From: Brevibacterium linens ATCC 9172
GTDB lineage: Bacteria; Actinomycetota; Actinomycetes; Actinomycetales; Brevibacteriaceae
Direction of reading: 5' to 3'
Length of the DNA stretch: 64,000 bases
NCBI RefSeq assembly: GCF_900169165.1
Contig: NZ_FXYY01000013.1
Location: 30,775 to 94,774, forward strand
A model generated the notes under the pieces. The model saw only the letters and a program-made list of their open reading frames with translations, did not search any database and had not been told where the DNA came from. Position numbers and translations under genes: made by a program. This document shows positions 1 through 8,730 of the stretch, in pieces. Each line of letters opens with the position of its first letter. Within the stretch, counting starts at the first letter, position 1.

Positions 1-55
1 CGGCGAGTGTCTGCGGGGCGGTGGAAGTTGGTGCCTGGATGGGGGTGGCGGTCAT
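1..55 (-). CDS. N-terminus of an unidentified protein (partial, runs off left edge)
   Basis: An ATG on the minus strand at 55 is preceded by an AGGAG ribosome binding site about six bases upstream. It opens a frame that begins MTATPIQAPTSTAPQTLA and leaves the window after 18 residues. The visible part is Thr/Pro/Ala-rich and gives no clue to function. A perfect inverted repeat lies about 50 bases upstream, in the likely promoter, so the gene may be controlled by a MarR- or TetR-type repressor. Only the start is supported; the product is unknown. Confidence 0.5.
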   Translation of the reverse strand, partial: MTATPIQAPTSTAPQTLA

Positions 56-105
56 GCTGTTCTCCTGAGCGGATGGGCTGTTGGGTCCAGTCTAGATCAA
101 GCTAG

Positions 106-119
106 TTGAACATTCAACA
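106..119. promoter_or_regulatory. Candidate repressor operator (GTTGAA-N2-TTCAAC)
   Basis: A perfect inverted repeat with 6-bp arms (GTTGAA and TTCAAC) around a CA centre sits about 50 bp upstream of the minus-strand start at 55, in an AT-richer stretch. TTGAA/TTCAA arms are common in MarR-family operators. No MarR gene is visible in the window, so the regulator is unknown. Confidence 0.4.
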
Positions 120-239
120 AATAGGCTGATGACCCTATTCCCGATCCGCGCCGAAGGGAATCCGATCCCATTGAAGCCCCACGCTCTGAGTGACTGACTC
201 GATGCGGCACCAGCGCACTCTCGTCGATAGGCTGGTGCC

Positions 240-749
240 ATGAGGTTCGATTCGAAGTCCGCCCCTGCTTTCGCCGGGCTCCTGACCGCCGCACTCATCG
301 CCCTCAGTGGCTGCGGCTCCGATTCTGGCTCATCGTCGGAACCCGAAACGACTCCGACGGCGACTCTGGATGTCGTGGCGCAGGGCTTCGACTCCCTCGA
401 CGAGCTCGCGGATTATGTGGCGCAGTCCTTGGATGGTGTCGAGGTGAGTCTCGAGTCCGAGACGAACCCCGACTTCAACCAGGAGGCCGAACCCGAACGC
501 CTCCATGTCGAGTTCGCCTCCGATGAGAACAGGGCCAAGGACTTGGAAGCCACGGCGTTCATCGTCCAGGCGACCTCACAGGCAGCCTTCGACTACGACA
601 TCCTCGTGGTCACGGGAGACGTCGCGGCGGGGGAATGGAGATACCTCTACGACCGTTCGACCGTCGAGGATCTCACCGCTGACGGTCGGATCGACGTTGC
701 CGACATCTGGGACTCAGCCGAACAGAGCTTCGACACCATTCATCGCTGA
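240..749 (+). CDS. Putative secreted lipoprotein, unknown function
   Basis: 169 aa. The N-terminus has a basic start, a hydrophobic stretch at about residues 8-22 and a lipobox ending LSGC, with Cys25 as the expected lipidated residue. A Ser/Gly/Glu/Thr-rich linker follows. The mature part is acidic, about 135 residues, with no family I recognise. Such proteins are anchored to the outer face of the cytoplasmic membrane in Gram-positive bacteria. The start is supported by an AGG-like site about 9 bases upstream. It converges on rraA, 12 bases away, with no clear shared function. Confidence 0.7.
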   Translation: MRFDSKSAPAFAGLLTAALIALSGCGSDSGSSSEPETTPTATLDVVAQGFDSLDELADYVAQSLDGVEVSLESETNPDFNQEAEPERLHVEFASDENRAKDLEATAFIVQATSQAAFDYDILVVTGDVAAGEWRYLYDRSTVEDLTADGRIDVADIWDSAEQSFDTIHR

Positions 750-761
750 GCCGCGGCTGCT

Positions 762-1229
762 CTATTTCTCGATGGCGACACCATCGGCGTCGGCGAAGAC
801 CATCGCTCCTGGGCGGATCGTCGCGCCGCCGATCTCCACGGTCACGTCGATCTCACCGGCACCGTCTTTCGCGCTCTTGCGCGGATTGCTGGCCAGAGCC
901 TTGATTCCGAATTCCATCTCGGCCAGAGCTTCACGGTCGCGGACAGCGCCGTTGATGACGACTCCGTTCCAGCCGTTTCGGACCCCGGCCTCGGCGATCA
1001 TGTCACCCATGAGGGCGGTGGCGATCGAACCGTCACCGTCGATGACGAGCACGGCGCCGTCGCCTGGCTGATTGAGGGTCTGCTTGACCAGTCCGTTGTC
1101 CTGGAAGCAGCGGATCGTGCGGGCCGGTCCGGAGAATGAGGTCTTGGCTCCGAAGTCGCCGAAGTTCAGAGCGATCGAATAGAGGTCGTCGCCGCGTTCG
1201 TCCCACAGGTCTGCTGTCGAAACTGTCAT
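762..1229 (-). CDS. rraA: RraA family protein (4-hydroxy-4-methyl-2-oxoglutarate aldolase-like)
   Basis: 155 aa, the usual length for the RraA/HMG aldolase family. The start region contains TADLWDE, the middle GDGAVLVIDGDGS, and the C-terminal half GVVINGAVRDREAL, where the RD pair binds the divalent metal and pyruvate-type substrate. Members either cleave 4-hydroxy-4-methyl-2-oxoglutarate or oxaloacetate, or inhibit RNase E in enterobacteria. In actinobacteria the enzymatic role is more likely. ATG 1229 has an AAAGG site upstream. It lies 38 bp after the PLP-dependent desulfhydrase gene on the same strand, so the two are probably cotranscribed. Family assignment is firm; the substrate is not. 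Confidence 0.88.
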   Translation of the reverse strand: MTVSTADLWDERGDDLYSIALNFGDFGAKTSFSGPARTIRCFQDNGLVKQTLNQPGDGAVLVIDGDGSIATALMGDMIAEAGVRNGWNGVVINGAVRDREALAEMEFGIKALASNPRKSAKDGAGEIDVTVEIGGATIRPGAMVFADADGVAIEK

Positions 1230-1267
1230 CTGTCTGCCTTTCGTCGATGGTGGGTGGTGGGAGGTGC

Positions 1268-2290
1268 TCAGGTGAACGCCTGGGTGCGGGCGTAGAGTCC
1301 GGGGACTCCGCCGGAGTGGACGAAGACGACCGTGTCCTCGGAAGGGAAGCGGCCGGATCTGATGAGGTCGATGAGACCGGCCGCAGCCTTGCCGGTGTAG
1401 ACGGGGTCGAGGAGGATCCCCTCGGTGCGGGCGAAGAGGCGCACGGCCTCAGCCATCTCGGGTGTCGGCAGAGCGTAGCCGGTCCCGACATAGTCGCCGA
1501 GTCCCGTCGTGGCATCGCGGGGAACGTGCGGTAGGTCGAGGAATCTCGCCGTGGAATCGACGAGGTCGACGATCTTCGGTTCCTGCTCCGCTTGTGACCG
1601 GCTGACGTTGATGCCGATGATCGGGACGGTGCTTCCTGCGCTGTGGAGTCCGACGATGAGCCCGGCCTGCATTCCGGCCGAGCCGCTGGGCGTGACGATC
1701 GTGGGGGAGTCCACTCCCTCCTCGGCGAACTGATCGAGCAGCTCGTGGGCACAGTCGACATAGCCGAGCGCGCCGATCGGATTCGACCCGCCCACGGGGA
1801 TGATGTAGGGGATCCTGCCCTCGCCGCGCAGCTTCTCGGCCAGAATCTCGGCCTCGCCGAGGAGGTCAGCTCCGTGGCCGAGCACGGTGACCGAATCCGC
1901 GCCGAGGAGGTCGAAGAGCAGGAAATTGCCCGTGTGCTCCGGAGGGTTCGCCCCTGCTGGGCCGAGTGCTGTGCCGTCGGGTCCGAGGTCCTCTTCGACG
2001 ATGAGATGGCAGTCGAGGCCCTCGGCGCGTGCAGCGGATAAGGTCAGCCGACAGTGGTTGGACTGGACCCCGCCGACGGTGATGAGCGTGTCCGCTCCCT
2101 GGTTCAGTGCGTCGGCGATGAGGTACTCGAGCTTGCGTGTTTTGTTCCCGCCCTGTGTCAGCCCCAGCCGGTCATCGCGTTTGATCCAGATCTGCGGTCC
2201 GCCGAGCTCGGCGGACAGTCGCCGCAGATGCTCGAGCGGTGTCGCGCCCGCGGTGTAGCGGCGACGGGGGATTTCGTTCAGGGCGACCAT
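1268..2290 (-). CDS. PLP-dependent D-cysteine desulfhydrase / ACC deaminase family
   Basis: 340 aa from ATG 2290. The start is VALNEIPRRRYTAGATPLEHL, typical of D-cysteine desulfhydrases. The PLP lysine is in TQGGNKTRKLEYL and the cofactor loop in TVGGVQSNHCR. The enzyme should eliminate H2S and ammonia from D-cysteine or related amino acids, giving pyruvate. ACC deaminases are close relatives and cannot be excluded without checking substrate-pocket residues. A TTG at 2329 would add 13 residues but lacks a ribosome binding site and homology-like sequence. The following gene, rraA, handles pyruvate-type keto acids, so a shared amino-acid or keto-acid catabolic role is plausible (inference). 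Confidence 0.85.
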   Translation of the reverse strand: MVALNEIPRRRYTAGATPLEHLRRLSAELGGPQIWIKRDDRLGLTQGGNKTRKLEYLIADALNQGADTLITVGGVQSNHCRLTLSAARAEGLDCHLIVEEDLGPDGTALGPAGANPPEHTGNFLLFDLLGADSVTVLGHGADLLGEAEILAEKLRGEGRIPYIIPVGGSNPIGALGYVDCAHELLDQFAEEGVDSPTIVTPSGSAGMQAGLIVGLHSAGSTVPIIGINVSRSQAEQEPKIVDLVDSTARFLDLPHVPRDATTGLGDYVGTGYALPTPEMAEAVRLFARTEGILLDPVYTGKAAAGLIDLIRSGRFPSEDTVVFVHSGGVPGLYARTQAFT

Positions 2291-2373
2291 GGTTCCCGAG
2301 TCTACCGAGCGGGTCGGCGAAGCTGGCAAGACACCGTTCAGGATTCGGGCAACGGCATGACAGCGGGTCGTCC

Positions 2374-2838
2374 TCAGCCGACGGACTCGACCTCACGAAC
2401 AGCGTCGCCGCCCTTGCCCACGGGGGTGGTGTCTCTGACCGTCAGGGTCATGACCTCGTGGGTGTCCAGGTTCGTGTAGGACACCCAGGTGTACCCCTTG
2501 CCGGAGTCGGCTGAGGTCCGGTGCCAGCGTGTGGCGTGCCCGTCATTGTGTTCGGCGAGGGCAGCGACGACGTTGCGTGTGGCGAGGCGATCCATGACCG
2601 AGTCATCACCGATGCCGTAGGCGGTGATCAGTTTGTCCGCGTACTTGACGGCACCCTTCGGGTGTCCCGAACTCTGGGGTGCCTGAGCGGCACTGGGCGC
2701 GGGTGCCTGAGCGGCACTGGGCGCGGGTGCTGAATCAACGGAGGCCGATGCCGGACCGACTGCGAGGCCCAGAGATGTGAGACCGGCTAGTGCAGCGACG
2801 CCCCACTTTGCGGCGTGAGTGCTGATGAAGGCGGGCAT
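2374..2838 (-). CDS. Small secreted protein, unknown function
   Basis: 154 aa with a Sec signal peptide: hydrophobic core at about residues 13-30 and a likely cleavage after ASAS near residue 33. The mature N-terminus is Ala/Pro/Ser/Gln-rich and contains a duplicated APAPSAAQ unit encoded by a 24-bp tandem repeat (2678-2725). The rest is a compact domain of about 90 residues with the run HNDGHATRWHRTSADSGKG followed by WVSYTNLDTHEVMTLTVRD, suggesting a small beta-rich extracellular fold. No known family is recognised. ATG 2838 is preceded by GAGAAG-type sequence. It is probably a monocistronic exported protein. Confidence 0.65.
   Translation of the reverse strand: MPAFISTHAAKWGVAALAGLTSLGLAVGPASASVDSAPAPSAAQAPAPSAAQAPQSSGHPKGAVKYADKLITAYGIGDDSVMDRLATRNVVAALAEHNDGHATRWHRTSADSGKGYTWVSYTNLDTHEVMTLTVRDTTPVGKGGDAVREVESVG
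2678..2725. repeat. 24-bp tandem repeat, two copies
   Basis: Two identical adjacent 24-bp units (2678-2701 and 2702-2725) lie inside the secreted-protein gene and encode the repeated Ala/Pro/Ser/Gln linker. Copy number could vary between strains by slippage. Confidence 0.85.
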
Positions 2839-3049
2839 GATGACTTCTCCTCTTCCGGGACAGGAACATTGCTGGAATCGAGTATCGTCATCCCAGGTGA
2901 GAGCCGATTCCCCGAGCCTGAACAGAAGCTGAGACGCGTCGTCGGAAATACGGAGGTTCTATTGCATTGCGATGACATCTCCGAGACATTCCGTCAGAAG
3001 GAGTCTTGTCCGAATCCGTGGATTCCGGACTGTGACAGATTCACAGCGG

Positions 3050-4357
3050 TTACGGAACCGAATCGTGACCGTCCTCTGTCCGATCCATCCAGTCCTTTCC
3101 ATCGAGGATGCGAGCGACCATCATCGAACTCGCCTGGTCGCCAACCGCATTGACCGTGGTGGCCGGCGGATCGATGACGGTTCCGATGATCTGGACGATC
3201 GGCAGCGCCGTTGCTGGGAAGCCGTAGAGGGTGATGATCATGAGCTCGCCGATGAAGCCGCCAGAGGGGATTCCTGCCATGACCATTCCGGCCAGCAGCG
3301 CCACGGCGATGGCGATGAGGATGTTTTCCGGAGTGAAGAAGTCGCGCTGGAACACGGCAAAGAGGAAGGCGATCTTGAGGATCGCGGACAGGCTCGATCC
3401 TTCCATGTGGATCGTGGCGCCGATCGGCACGATCGTCTCCCGGATGTCCCGTGGGACTCCGATCTTCTCTCCGGCACGCAGGTTCGCTGGGATCGCCGCC
3501 ACCGAGGACGACGTACCCAAGGAGATCGCTGTGGGTTCGAGGATATTGCCCCAGAAGCGGGAGACGCCTCGGCGGCCGCCGGAGACGAAGGAGTAGAACG
3601 TGAAGGCGAGGATGAAGTAGGCGATCGCCACCGGATAGTAGACGAGGAAGGCGCGAACATAGTCCCCCACGAGCTGGGCGCCGAGGTCGCCGACGAGTGC
3701 GGCGAAGTAGGCGCCGAGGCCGATCGGGGCGTAGTACATGATGATTGAGGTGAACTTGAGGAACACCTCGGTGCCGGAATTGAGGAACTGGGCGAACGAC
3801 TTGCCGGCGTCGCCGATCCTGCTGGTGGCGAAGCCGACGATGACGGCGAACACGATGAGGGCGAGCATGTGCTCGGCGGACAGGATCTTCGAGAAGTCGT
3901 CGACGACGACGGTTTGGACGAGCTGGTCACCGATGGGCCCGACGTCCTCGACGTTCTCCGGCTCCTGCATCTCCACTTCGACGCCGTCGGTGGCGTTGAA
4001 GATGCGCAGCGCGGCGACCATGACGATGGAGGCGACGATGCCGGTGACGGCGAAGACTCCGAGCATACTGCCCATGATCTTGCCGAGTCGCGCCGCCGAG
4101 GACATTCCCGCGACCGCGGAGGCGATGGAGAAGAACACGAGCGGCACGACGAGAGTGAACATCATATTGATGAACAGCGTGCCGAACGGCTTGATGACGG
4201 TGGCGCGTTCCCCGAAGACGAGGCCGATGATCGCGCCGATGACCACCCCTGTGAGGATGAAGATCGGGAAGCGGTAGTTGCGCAGAATCCGGAGGAAGCC
4301 TGACGGCTCCGTCTTCGTCACGGAGGTCTGCGCAGGCGAGGCGTCGGGGGAGGGCAT
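3050..4357 (-). CDS. Dicarboxylate/amino acid:cation symporter (DAACS family)
   Basis: 435 aa integral membrane protein with about eight hydrophobic segments plus two re-entrant loops. Family hallmarks are visible: the serine-rich re-entrant loop SLGTSSSVAAIPANL, the IPSGGF segment, and the C-terminal IDPPATTVNAVGDQ region that forms the substrate and sodium site of GltP/DctA/GltPh homologues. It should import C4-dicarboxylates or acidic amino acids with Na+ or H+. The PPATTVNA variant (rather than the glutamate-transporter consensus) leaves the substrate open. ATG 4357 follows a weak purine-rich site. It is not clearly linked to neighbours. Confidence 0.9.
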   Translation of the reverse strand: MPSPDASPAQTSVTKTEPSGFLRILRNYRFPIFILTGVVIGAIIGLVFGERATVIKPFGTLFINMMFTLVVPLVFFSIASAVAGMSSAARLGKIMGSMLGVFAVTGIVASIVMVAALRIFNATDGVEVEMQEPENVEDVGPIGDQLVQTVVVDDFSKILSAEHMLALIVFAVIVGFATSRIGDAGKSFAQFLNSGTEVFLKFTSIIMYYAPIGLGAYFAALVGDLGAQLVGDYVRAFLVYYPVAIAYFILAFTFYSFVSGGRRGVSRFWGNILEPTAISLGTSSSVAAIPANLRAGEKIGVPRDIRETIVPIGATIHMEGSSLSAILKIAFLFAVFQRDFFTPENILIAIAVALLAGMVMAGIPSGGFIGELMIITLYGFPATALPIVQIIGTVIDPPATTVNAVGDQASSMMVARILDGKDWMDRTEDGHDSVP

Positions 4358-4502
4358 AGGCTCTGCCTTTCATATCAGCATCATTGTTCCGCCGACTGTG
4401 CGGCGTGGCGCCATGGCCCCGGCGATCCTACCTGGGGCACAGCGACACCCGGCACATGGATGACCATGTACCGGGTTGTCGATGTTCGCTCGAGCCGACG
4501 AA

Positions 4503-4775
4503 TCAGCTCTCAGCTGACGAATCCTCGGCGCTCGAAGTGTCCGAGGATGGAGTCACGGCGGACTCGTCGATCGCCTCATGCGAGCCGTCCGGGAGGCGTC
4601 GGAGGGTCACACCTTCCGCTTCGGCGAGCTTCTCCAGGTCCTCTTCGGATACATCGTCGGCATATCCGGGAGTCGCACCATAGGCGACATCGGGTCCGCT
4701 GGCCCTCGCCCCGAGCTCGTCGAGCTTGTCGTTGATCTTGTCGACCTTCTTCTGTGAATCAGTCTGGTCGGTCAT
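4503..4775 (-). CDS. Small acidic protein, paralogue of the gene at 4889-5116
   Basis: 90 aa, hydrophilic, no signal peptide or membrane segment. It begins MTDQTDSQKKVDKINDKLDE, a short charged helix, then a 36-residue conserved block from about residue 37 that includes SEEDLEKLAEAEGV and PDGSHEAIDES. The tail is Ser/Glu/Asp-rich. The block is shared with the next small gene (23 of 36 positions identical). An AGGTGA site lies upstream of ATG 4775. No family is recognised. The shared block suggests a short beta-hairpin or a binding motif. Confidence 0.7.
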   Translation of the reverse strand: MTDQTDSQKKVDKINDKLDELGARASGPDVAYGATPGYADDVSEEDLEKLAEAEGVTLRRLPDGSHEAIDESAVTPSSDTSSAEDSSAES

Positions 4776-4888
4776 CTGTCATCACCTCACTGCTGCGAAG
4801 ACGCTGTACTCGTGACCATAGTCGTTTTCTTTGATTCGTCCAGGGGGTGCCTCGCTTGCAGACGCAGCGCCGGATACAGAGCCGATGT

Positions 4889-5116
4889 TCAGTCATCGTA
4901 GCTCGAGTGGGATTCGTCGACGGCGAGATGTGAGCCGTCGGGATTGCGGTAGAGCTTCACTCCTTCGTGCTCAGCCGTGGTTTGCAGCCGTTCTTCGGAG
5001 CTGTCTTCTCGATAGCCGACTTTCTGCCCCTGGCCGATATTGGCGCTCTTGAACGCCTTCGGGATCTGTCTGATCGTCTGGGCCAACTTCGACGATCGAT
5101 TCGTTTCTGCGGTCAT
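4889..5116 (-). CDS. Small charged protein, paralogue of the gene at 4503-4775
   Basis: 75 aa from ATG 5116. The N-terminal half is basic and helical (TAETNRSSKLAQTIRQIPKA). The C-terminal half carries the shared block, with SSEERLQTTAEHEGVKLYR and PDGSHLAVDES. GTG 5137 and ATG 5131 are alternative starts, but 5116 aligns best with the paralogue, whose protein starts MTDQ. It lies 113 bp upstream of the paralogue on the same strand. The pair looks like a local duplication in which the N-termini have diverged in charge. Confidence 0.65.
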   Translation of the reverse strand: MTAETNRSSKLAQTIRQIPKAFKSANIGQGQKVGYREDSSEERLQTTAEHEGVKLYRNPDGSHLAVDESHSSYDD

Positions 5117-5290
5117 GATCCTTCGCCCCATTCCCACGCAGATTGTAGAGAGAATTATAGCTCTCCCGGGGGCCGAAACCCAGAGGTGGGAAGCGTCTGG
5201 CAGACCTCACAGCTGGGCATCAGCCAAATCCTTGCACCGTGAGAGAGCGAATCACTTTACTTAACGAATGATTAGCCATAGCTTGGTCTC

Positions 5291-7147
5291 GTGACTGAAC
5301 AGATTGAAGGCAATGGCGTCTTGACGACTGCGACAGAATCCATCCTCTCCACCAAGGACATCGAGTTCCAACTCTATGACTGGCTCAAGGTCGACGAACT
5401 CTGCGAACGTCCTCGCTTCTCCGACCATTCGCGTGAGGTCTTCGACTCCGTGCTCGAAGCCAGCGAGGAGCTCGCCAAGGAACGGTTCGCCACTCATGCA
5501 CGCAAGTCCGACCTCAACGAGCCGACCTTCGACGGCACCTCGGTGACGCTGATTCCTGAGATCAAGGCTGCGCTCGACCAGTTCGCCGGTATCGGCCTGC
5601 TTTCGGCGACGATGGATGAGAGCGTCGGCGGCATTCAGCTGCCGCAGGCGATCGCGAAGGCCTGCTTCGCCTGGTTCCAGGCGGCCAATATCGGCACCGC
5701 CAGCTACCCGATGCTGACCATGGCCAACGCCAATCTGCTGCTCGAATATGGAACCGAGGAGCAGATCGAGAAGTACGTCCTGCCCGAGCTCGACGGTCGC
5801 TTCTTCGGCACCATGTGCCTGTCCGAGCCCGAGGTCGGCTCCTCGTTGGGCGACGTCACGACGAAGGCTGTACCGGATCCCGACAGCGGCGACGATGCCT
5901 TCCGCGTCCATGGCACGAAGATGTGGATCTCGGGTGGCGATCACGAGCTCTCGGAGAATATCGTCCACCTCGTCCTGGCACGTGCCGACGGTGACCAGCC
6001 GGGTGTCAAAGGACTCAGCCTGTTCCTCGTCCCGAAGTACCTCGTCAATGACGACGGGAGCCTCGGTGAGCGCAATGATGTCGTCCTGTCCGGGCTCAAC
6101 CACAAGATGGGATGGCGCGGAACGACGAACACGCTGCTCAACTTCGGCGAGGGCGCACACACTCCGGCCGGTTCTGCCGGTGCCGTCGGCTACCTCGTGG
6201 GGGAGCGGGGCCAGGGACTGGCCTGCATGTTCCACATGATGAACGAGGCCCGCATCGGTGTCGGTGCCGGTGCTGTCGGACTGGGCTACCACGGTTACCT
6301 CGATGCCCTCCGCTATGCCCGCGACCGCCGTCAGGGTCGTCCCGATGGTGCCAATGGATCCGAGGTTTCGCCGGTCCCGATCGCTGAGCACTCCGATGTC
6401 CGTCGCATGCTGTTGTCGTCGAAGAGCTACGTCGAGGGCGGGCTGGGACTCATCCTCTATGCCGCACGCCTGCTCGATGAGTCCGAAACCGCTGATTCCG
6501 AGGCGGACCGCGATCGTGCCGCACTGCTGCTGGATGTGCTCACCCCGATCGTCAAGAGCTGGCCGAGCGTGTGGTGTCTGAAGGCCAACGATCACGCCAT
6601 CCAGGTTCTCGGCGGGGCCGGCTACACCCGCGATCACGATGTCGAACAGCTCTACCGCGACAATCGGCTCAACCCGATCCATGAGGGCACGCACGGCATC
6701 CAGGCCAAGGATCTCCTCGGGCGCAAGGTCATCATGAAGGGCGGGGCGGGTCTGCAGGTGCTGTTGGAGCAGATGCGCGAGACCCTCGCCGAGGCGGCCG
6801 ACCGCTCCGAATGGTCCGCTGAGACCGCGGCGCTGACGTCAGCCGTCGATCGGATCGAATCCGTCACCGCTGCAGTGTGGTCGAGCGGAGATCCCATGGT
6901 GGCCCTCGACAATGCGTGGACCTATTTGGAAGCAGTGGGCCACACAACCATGGCGTGGCTGTGGCTGCAACAGGGAATGGCGGCCGAAGCGACCGCGGGC
7001 GCACGTGGCGATTCGGCGTTCCTCAATGGCAAGATCGCCGCGGCGCGGTATTTCTTCGCCCACGAGCTGCCGCAGACCGGACCGTGGTTCGATCTCGTTG
7101 AAAGCAGAGCGACGACGTTCGCGGGTCTCGACGATACCTGGCTGTGA
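5291..7147 (+). CDS. Long acyl-CoA dehydrogenase (FadE5-like, about 600 aa class)
   Basis: 618 aa, longer than the usual 380-aa acyl-CoA dehydrogenases and matching the FadE5-like class with an extended N-terminus and an extra C-terminal helical region. The FAD/substrate segment reads TMCLSEPEVGSSLGD and TKMWISGGDHELS. The middle domain contains HKMGWRGTTNT. NPIHEGTHGIQAKDLLGRKV holds the catalytic base, Glu465. It oxidises acyl-CoA to trans-2-enoyl-CoA in beta-oxidation. The GTG start has no strong ribosome binding site. It stands alone; the next gene is convergent. Confidence 0.9.
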   Translation: MTEQIEGNGVLTTATESILSTKDIEFQLYDWLKVDELCERPRFSDHSREVFDSVLEASEELAKERFATHARKSDLNEPTFDGTSVTLIPEIKAALDQFAGIGLLSATMDESVGGIQLPQAIAKACFAWFQAANIGTASYPMLTMANANLLLEYGTEEQIEKYVLPELDGRFFGTMCLSEPEVGSSLGDVTTKAVPDPDSGDDAFRVHGTKMWISGGDHELSENIVHLVLARADGDQPGVKGLSLFLVPKYLVNDDGSLGERNDVVLSGLNHKMGWRGTTNTLLNFGEGAHTPAGSAGAVGYLVGERGQGLACMFHMMNEARIGVGAGAVGLGYHGYLDALRYARDRRQGRPDGANGSEVSPVPIAEHSDVRRMLLSSKSYVEGGLGLILYAARLLDESETADSEADRDRAALLLDVLTPIVKSWPSVWCLKANDHAIQVLGGAGYTRDHDVEQLYRDNRLNPIHEGTHGIQAKDLLGRKVIMKGGAGLQVLLEQMRETLAEAADRSEWSAETAALTSAVDRIESVTAAVWSSGDPMVALDNAWTYLEAVGHTTMAWLWLQQGMAAEATAGARGDSAFLNGKIAAARYFFAHELPQTGPWFDLVESRATTFAGLDDTWL

Positions 7148-7153
7148 CAGCCT

Positions 7154-7891
7154 TCAGGAGTTGAGAACGGGAATTCGCCTGTCGGCGATGACGAGCAGTC
7201 GCAGGAAGACTCCGCCGATCAGCAGACCCCCGATGAGGTCGGTGGCCCAGTGCCAGCCGAGGATGAAGGACACGACCACTGAGTTCACGCTGACCGCAGC
7301 GACCCCCCACCACAGCAGGCGTACGGTCCTGGTGGTGACGTTGCTGTAAGTGGCGATGAGGTAGGCGACAGCACCGTAGATGAGTACGGCTTCGGCTGCG
7401 TGCCCGGATGGGTAGCTGATCCCACGGCCGCCGATCTCGATCAGACCGCCGTGGAAGAACCGCGGATCGTGCAGGGTCGTCGCCGGTCGAGCGAAGAGGA
7501 CCTTGAGCGAACCGACGCCGAGATAGAAGGCGGCTTCGACGGCGATCGCGAAGACGATCGGTCGCCACGACCGGCGTCTGCGTGCCAGAACGATCGCGGT
7601 GATCGCCAGAACGGGAAGACAGACGGCCTGGCCTGCGATGGGATCGAGGATGTGCTGAAAGAACCAGACGAGGTCGGGCTCGAAGAGATAGAGCCATCGT
7701 CGATTGAGCTTGTAGTCCCAGACTCGCAGTGGACCGGCCGCAGCGATTGTGACGACGACGAAGGCGATTGCCAAGACCCAGAATGAGGTTGCCCAGGACA
7801 GCAACCCCTGTGCTCGTACCGTCCACTGACTGCGATCTGAGGGGCTGCTGATCGTCTTCTCGGATTCGACATAGTGTTCAGCAACCATCAA
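7154..7891 (-). CDS. PAP2-type membrane phosphatase
   Basis: 245 aa with about six membrane segments. PAP2 motif 1 is KVLFARP (Lys130, Arg135), motif 2 is PSGH (residues 161-164), and motif 3 ends GWHWATD (His214, Asp218). These residues act on lipid phosphates such as phosphatidic acid, undecaprenyl pyrophosphate or PG-phosphate at the outer membrane face. The arginine normally six residues before the motif-3 histidine is Ser208 here, which may weaken phosphate binding. It is convergent with the acyl-CoA dehydrogenase, with stops about 6 bp apart. It could act in cell-wall lipid recycling or phospholipid turnover; the substrate is unknown. Confidence 0.85.
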   Translation of the reverse strand: MMVAEHYVESEKTISSPSDRSQWTVRAQGLLSWATSFWVLAIAFVVVTIAAAGPLRVWDYKLNRRWLYLFEPDLVWFFQHILDPIAGQAVCLPVLAITAIVLARRRRSWRPIVFAIAVEAAFYLGVGSLKVLFARPATTLHDPRFFHGGLIEIGGRGISYPSGHAAEAVLIYGAVAYLIATYSNVTTRTVRLLWWGVAAVSVNSVVVSFILGWHWATDLIGGLLIGGVFLRLLVIADRRIPVLNS

Positions 7892-7996
7892 GGTCGATTT
7901 TAGACGGGGTGGACAATCACTTCTGCTGTGGGGGATAAAGAAACGGTGAATTCTTGCGAGGATTCCCGAAGGAAACTACCAGTCGCATTGTTGAGG

Positions 7997-8662
7997 TCAG
8001 TGCCTGCGGGCACGAACCACCATCGTGGCGATGCGCACGCGGTTGTTCGTGTCCAGCTTGACGTTGATTCGGTTGAGGTGAGTCTTGACCGTGGCCAGAC
8101 TCATGAATGTCTCCTCGGCGATCTCCGGATTCGACAGACCTTCGGCCACGAGCTCGGCGACCTGGCGCTCGCGGTCGGTGAGCTCCGACAGCAGGGCCAC
8201 GGCCTCCTGCTGCAGACGATGATCGGAGCTCGACCTGACCTTGGCGATGACCTGCCGCATGGACTGCGGGGCGAGAATGGGCTCACCGGCGTGGACCTTG
8301 CGGACTGCGGCGGCGAGTTCCACAGGGCCGATGTCTTTGAGCAGGTATCCGGCGGCCCCCGCTTCGAGCGCGTTGAAGAGGTGCTCGTCACTGCTCATGC
8401 TCGTCAGGGACACCACTTTCGGCGGTCGTACGCTGTTGAGCAGACGCTGGGTGGCTTCGATCCCGCCGATTCCCGGCATCCGTATGTCCATGAGCACGAC
8501 ATCGGGATAGTGCAGAGACGCCTTCTCGATGGACTCTTCCCCGCTCAGCGCCGAGGCGACGACGTCGATGCCGTCGGCGGCCTGGAGGATTCCCCGGATC
8601 CCGGTGATGACCATGGGATCGTCATCGACGACCATGACTCGGATCGGGGCGGCTTGGTTCAT
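7997..8662 (-). CDS. NarL/LuxR-family response regulator
   Basis: 221 aa from ATG 8662. The receiver domain has the acidic pair in VVDDDPMV, the phosphoacceptor Asp59 in VLMDIRMPG, and the usual Thr/Ser and Lys in SLTSMSSDEH and GYLLKDIG. The C-terminal LuxR helix-turn-helix includes LTDRERQVAELVAEGLSN and SLATVKTHLNRI. It follows its histidine kinase gene on the same strand by 68 bp, so the two form one two-component operon. An upstream extension to 8761 would overlap the kinase and lacks receiver-like sequence. Target genes are unknown. Confidence 0.92.
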   Translation of the reverse strand: MNQAAPIRVMVVDDDPMVITGIRGILQAADGIDVVASALSGEESIEKASLHYPDVVLMDIRMPGIGGIEATQRLLNSVRPPKVVSLTSMSSDEHLFNALEAGAAGYLLKDIGPVELAAAVRKVHAGEPILAPQSMRQVIAKVRSSSDHRLQQEAVALLSELTDRERQVAELVAEGLSNPEIAEETFMSLATVKTHLNRINVKLDTNNRVRIATMVVRARRH

Positions 8663-8730
8663 GATCGTCACAATACCCGAGGCCCATGACACGGACCGGC
8701 GCGGCGCGGAAGTCCCTGTTCCGCATCGCC

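Noticed and set aside
2291..2329. Longer desulfhydrase start at TTG 2329
   Set aside because: The extra 13 residues have no ribosome binding site and do not look like the family, whose members start near the VALNEIPR segment.
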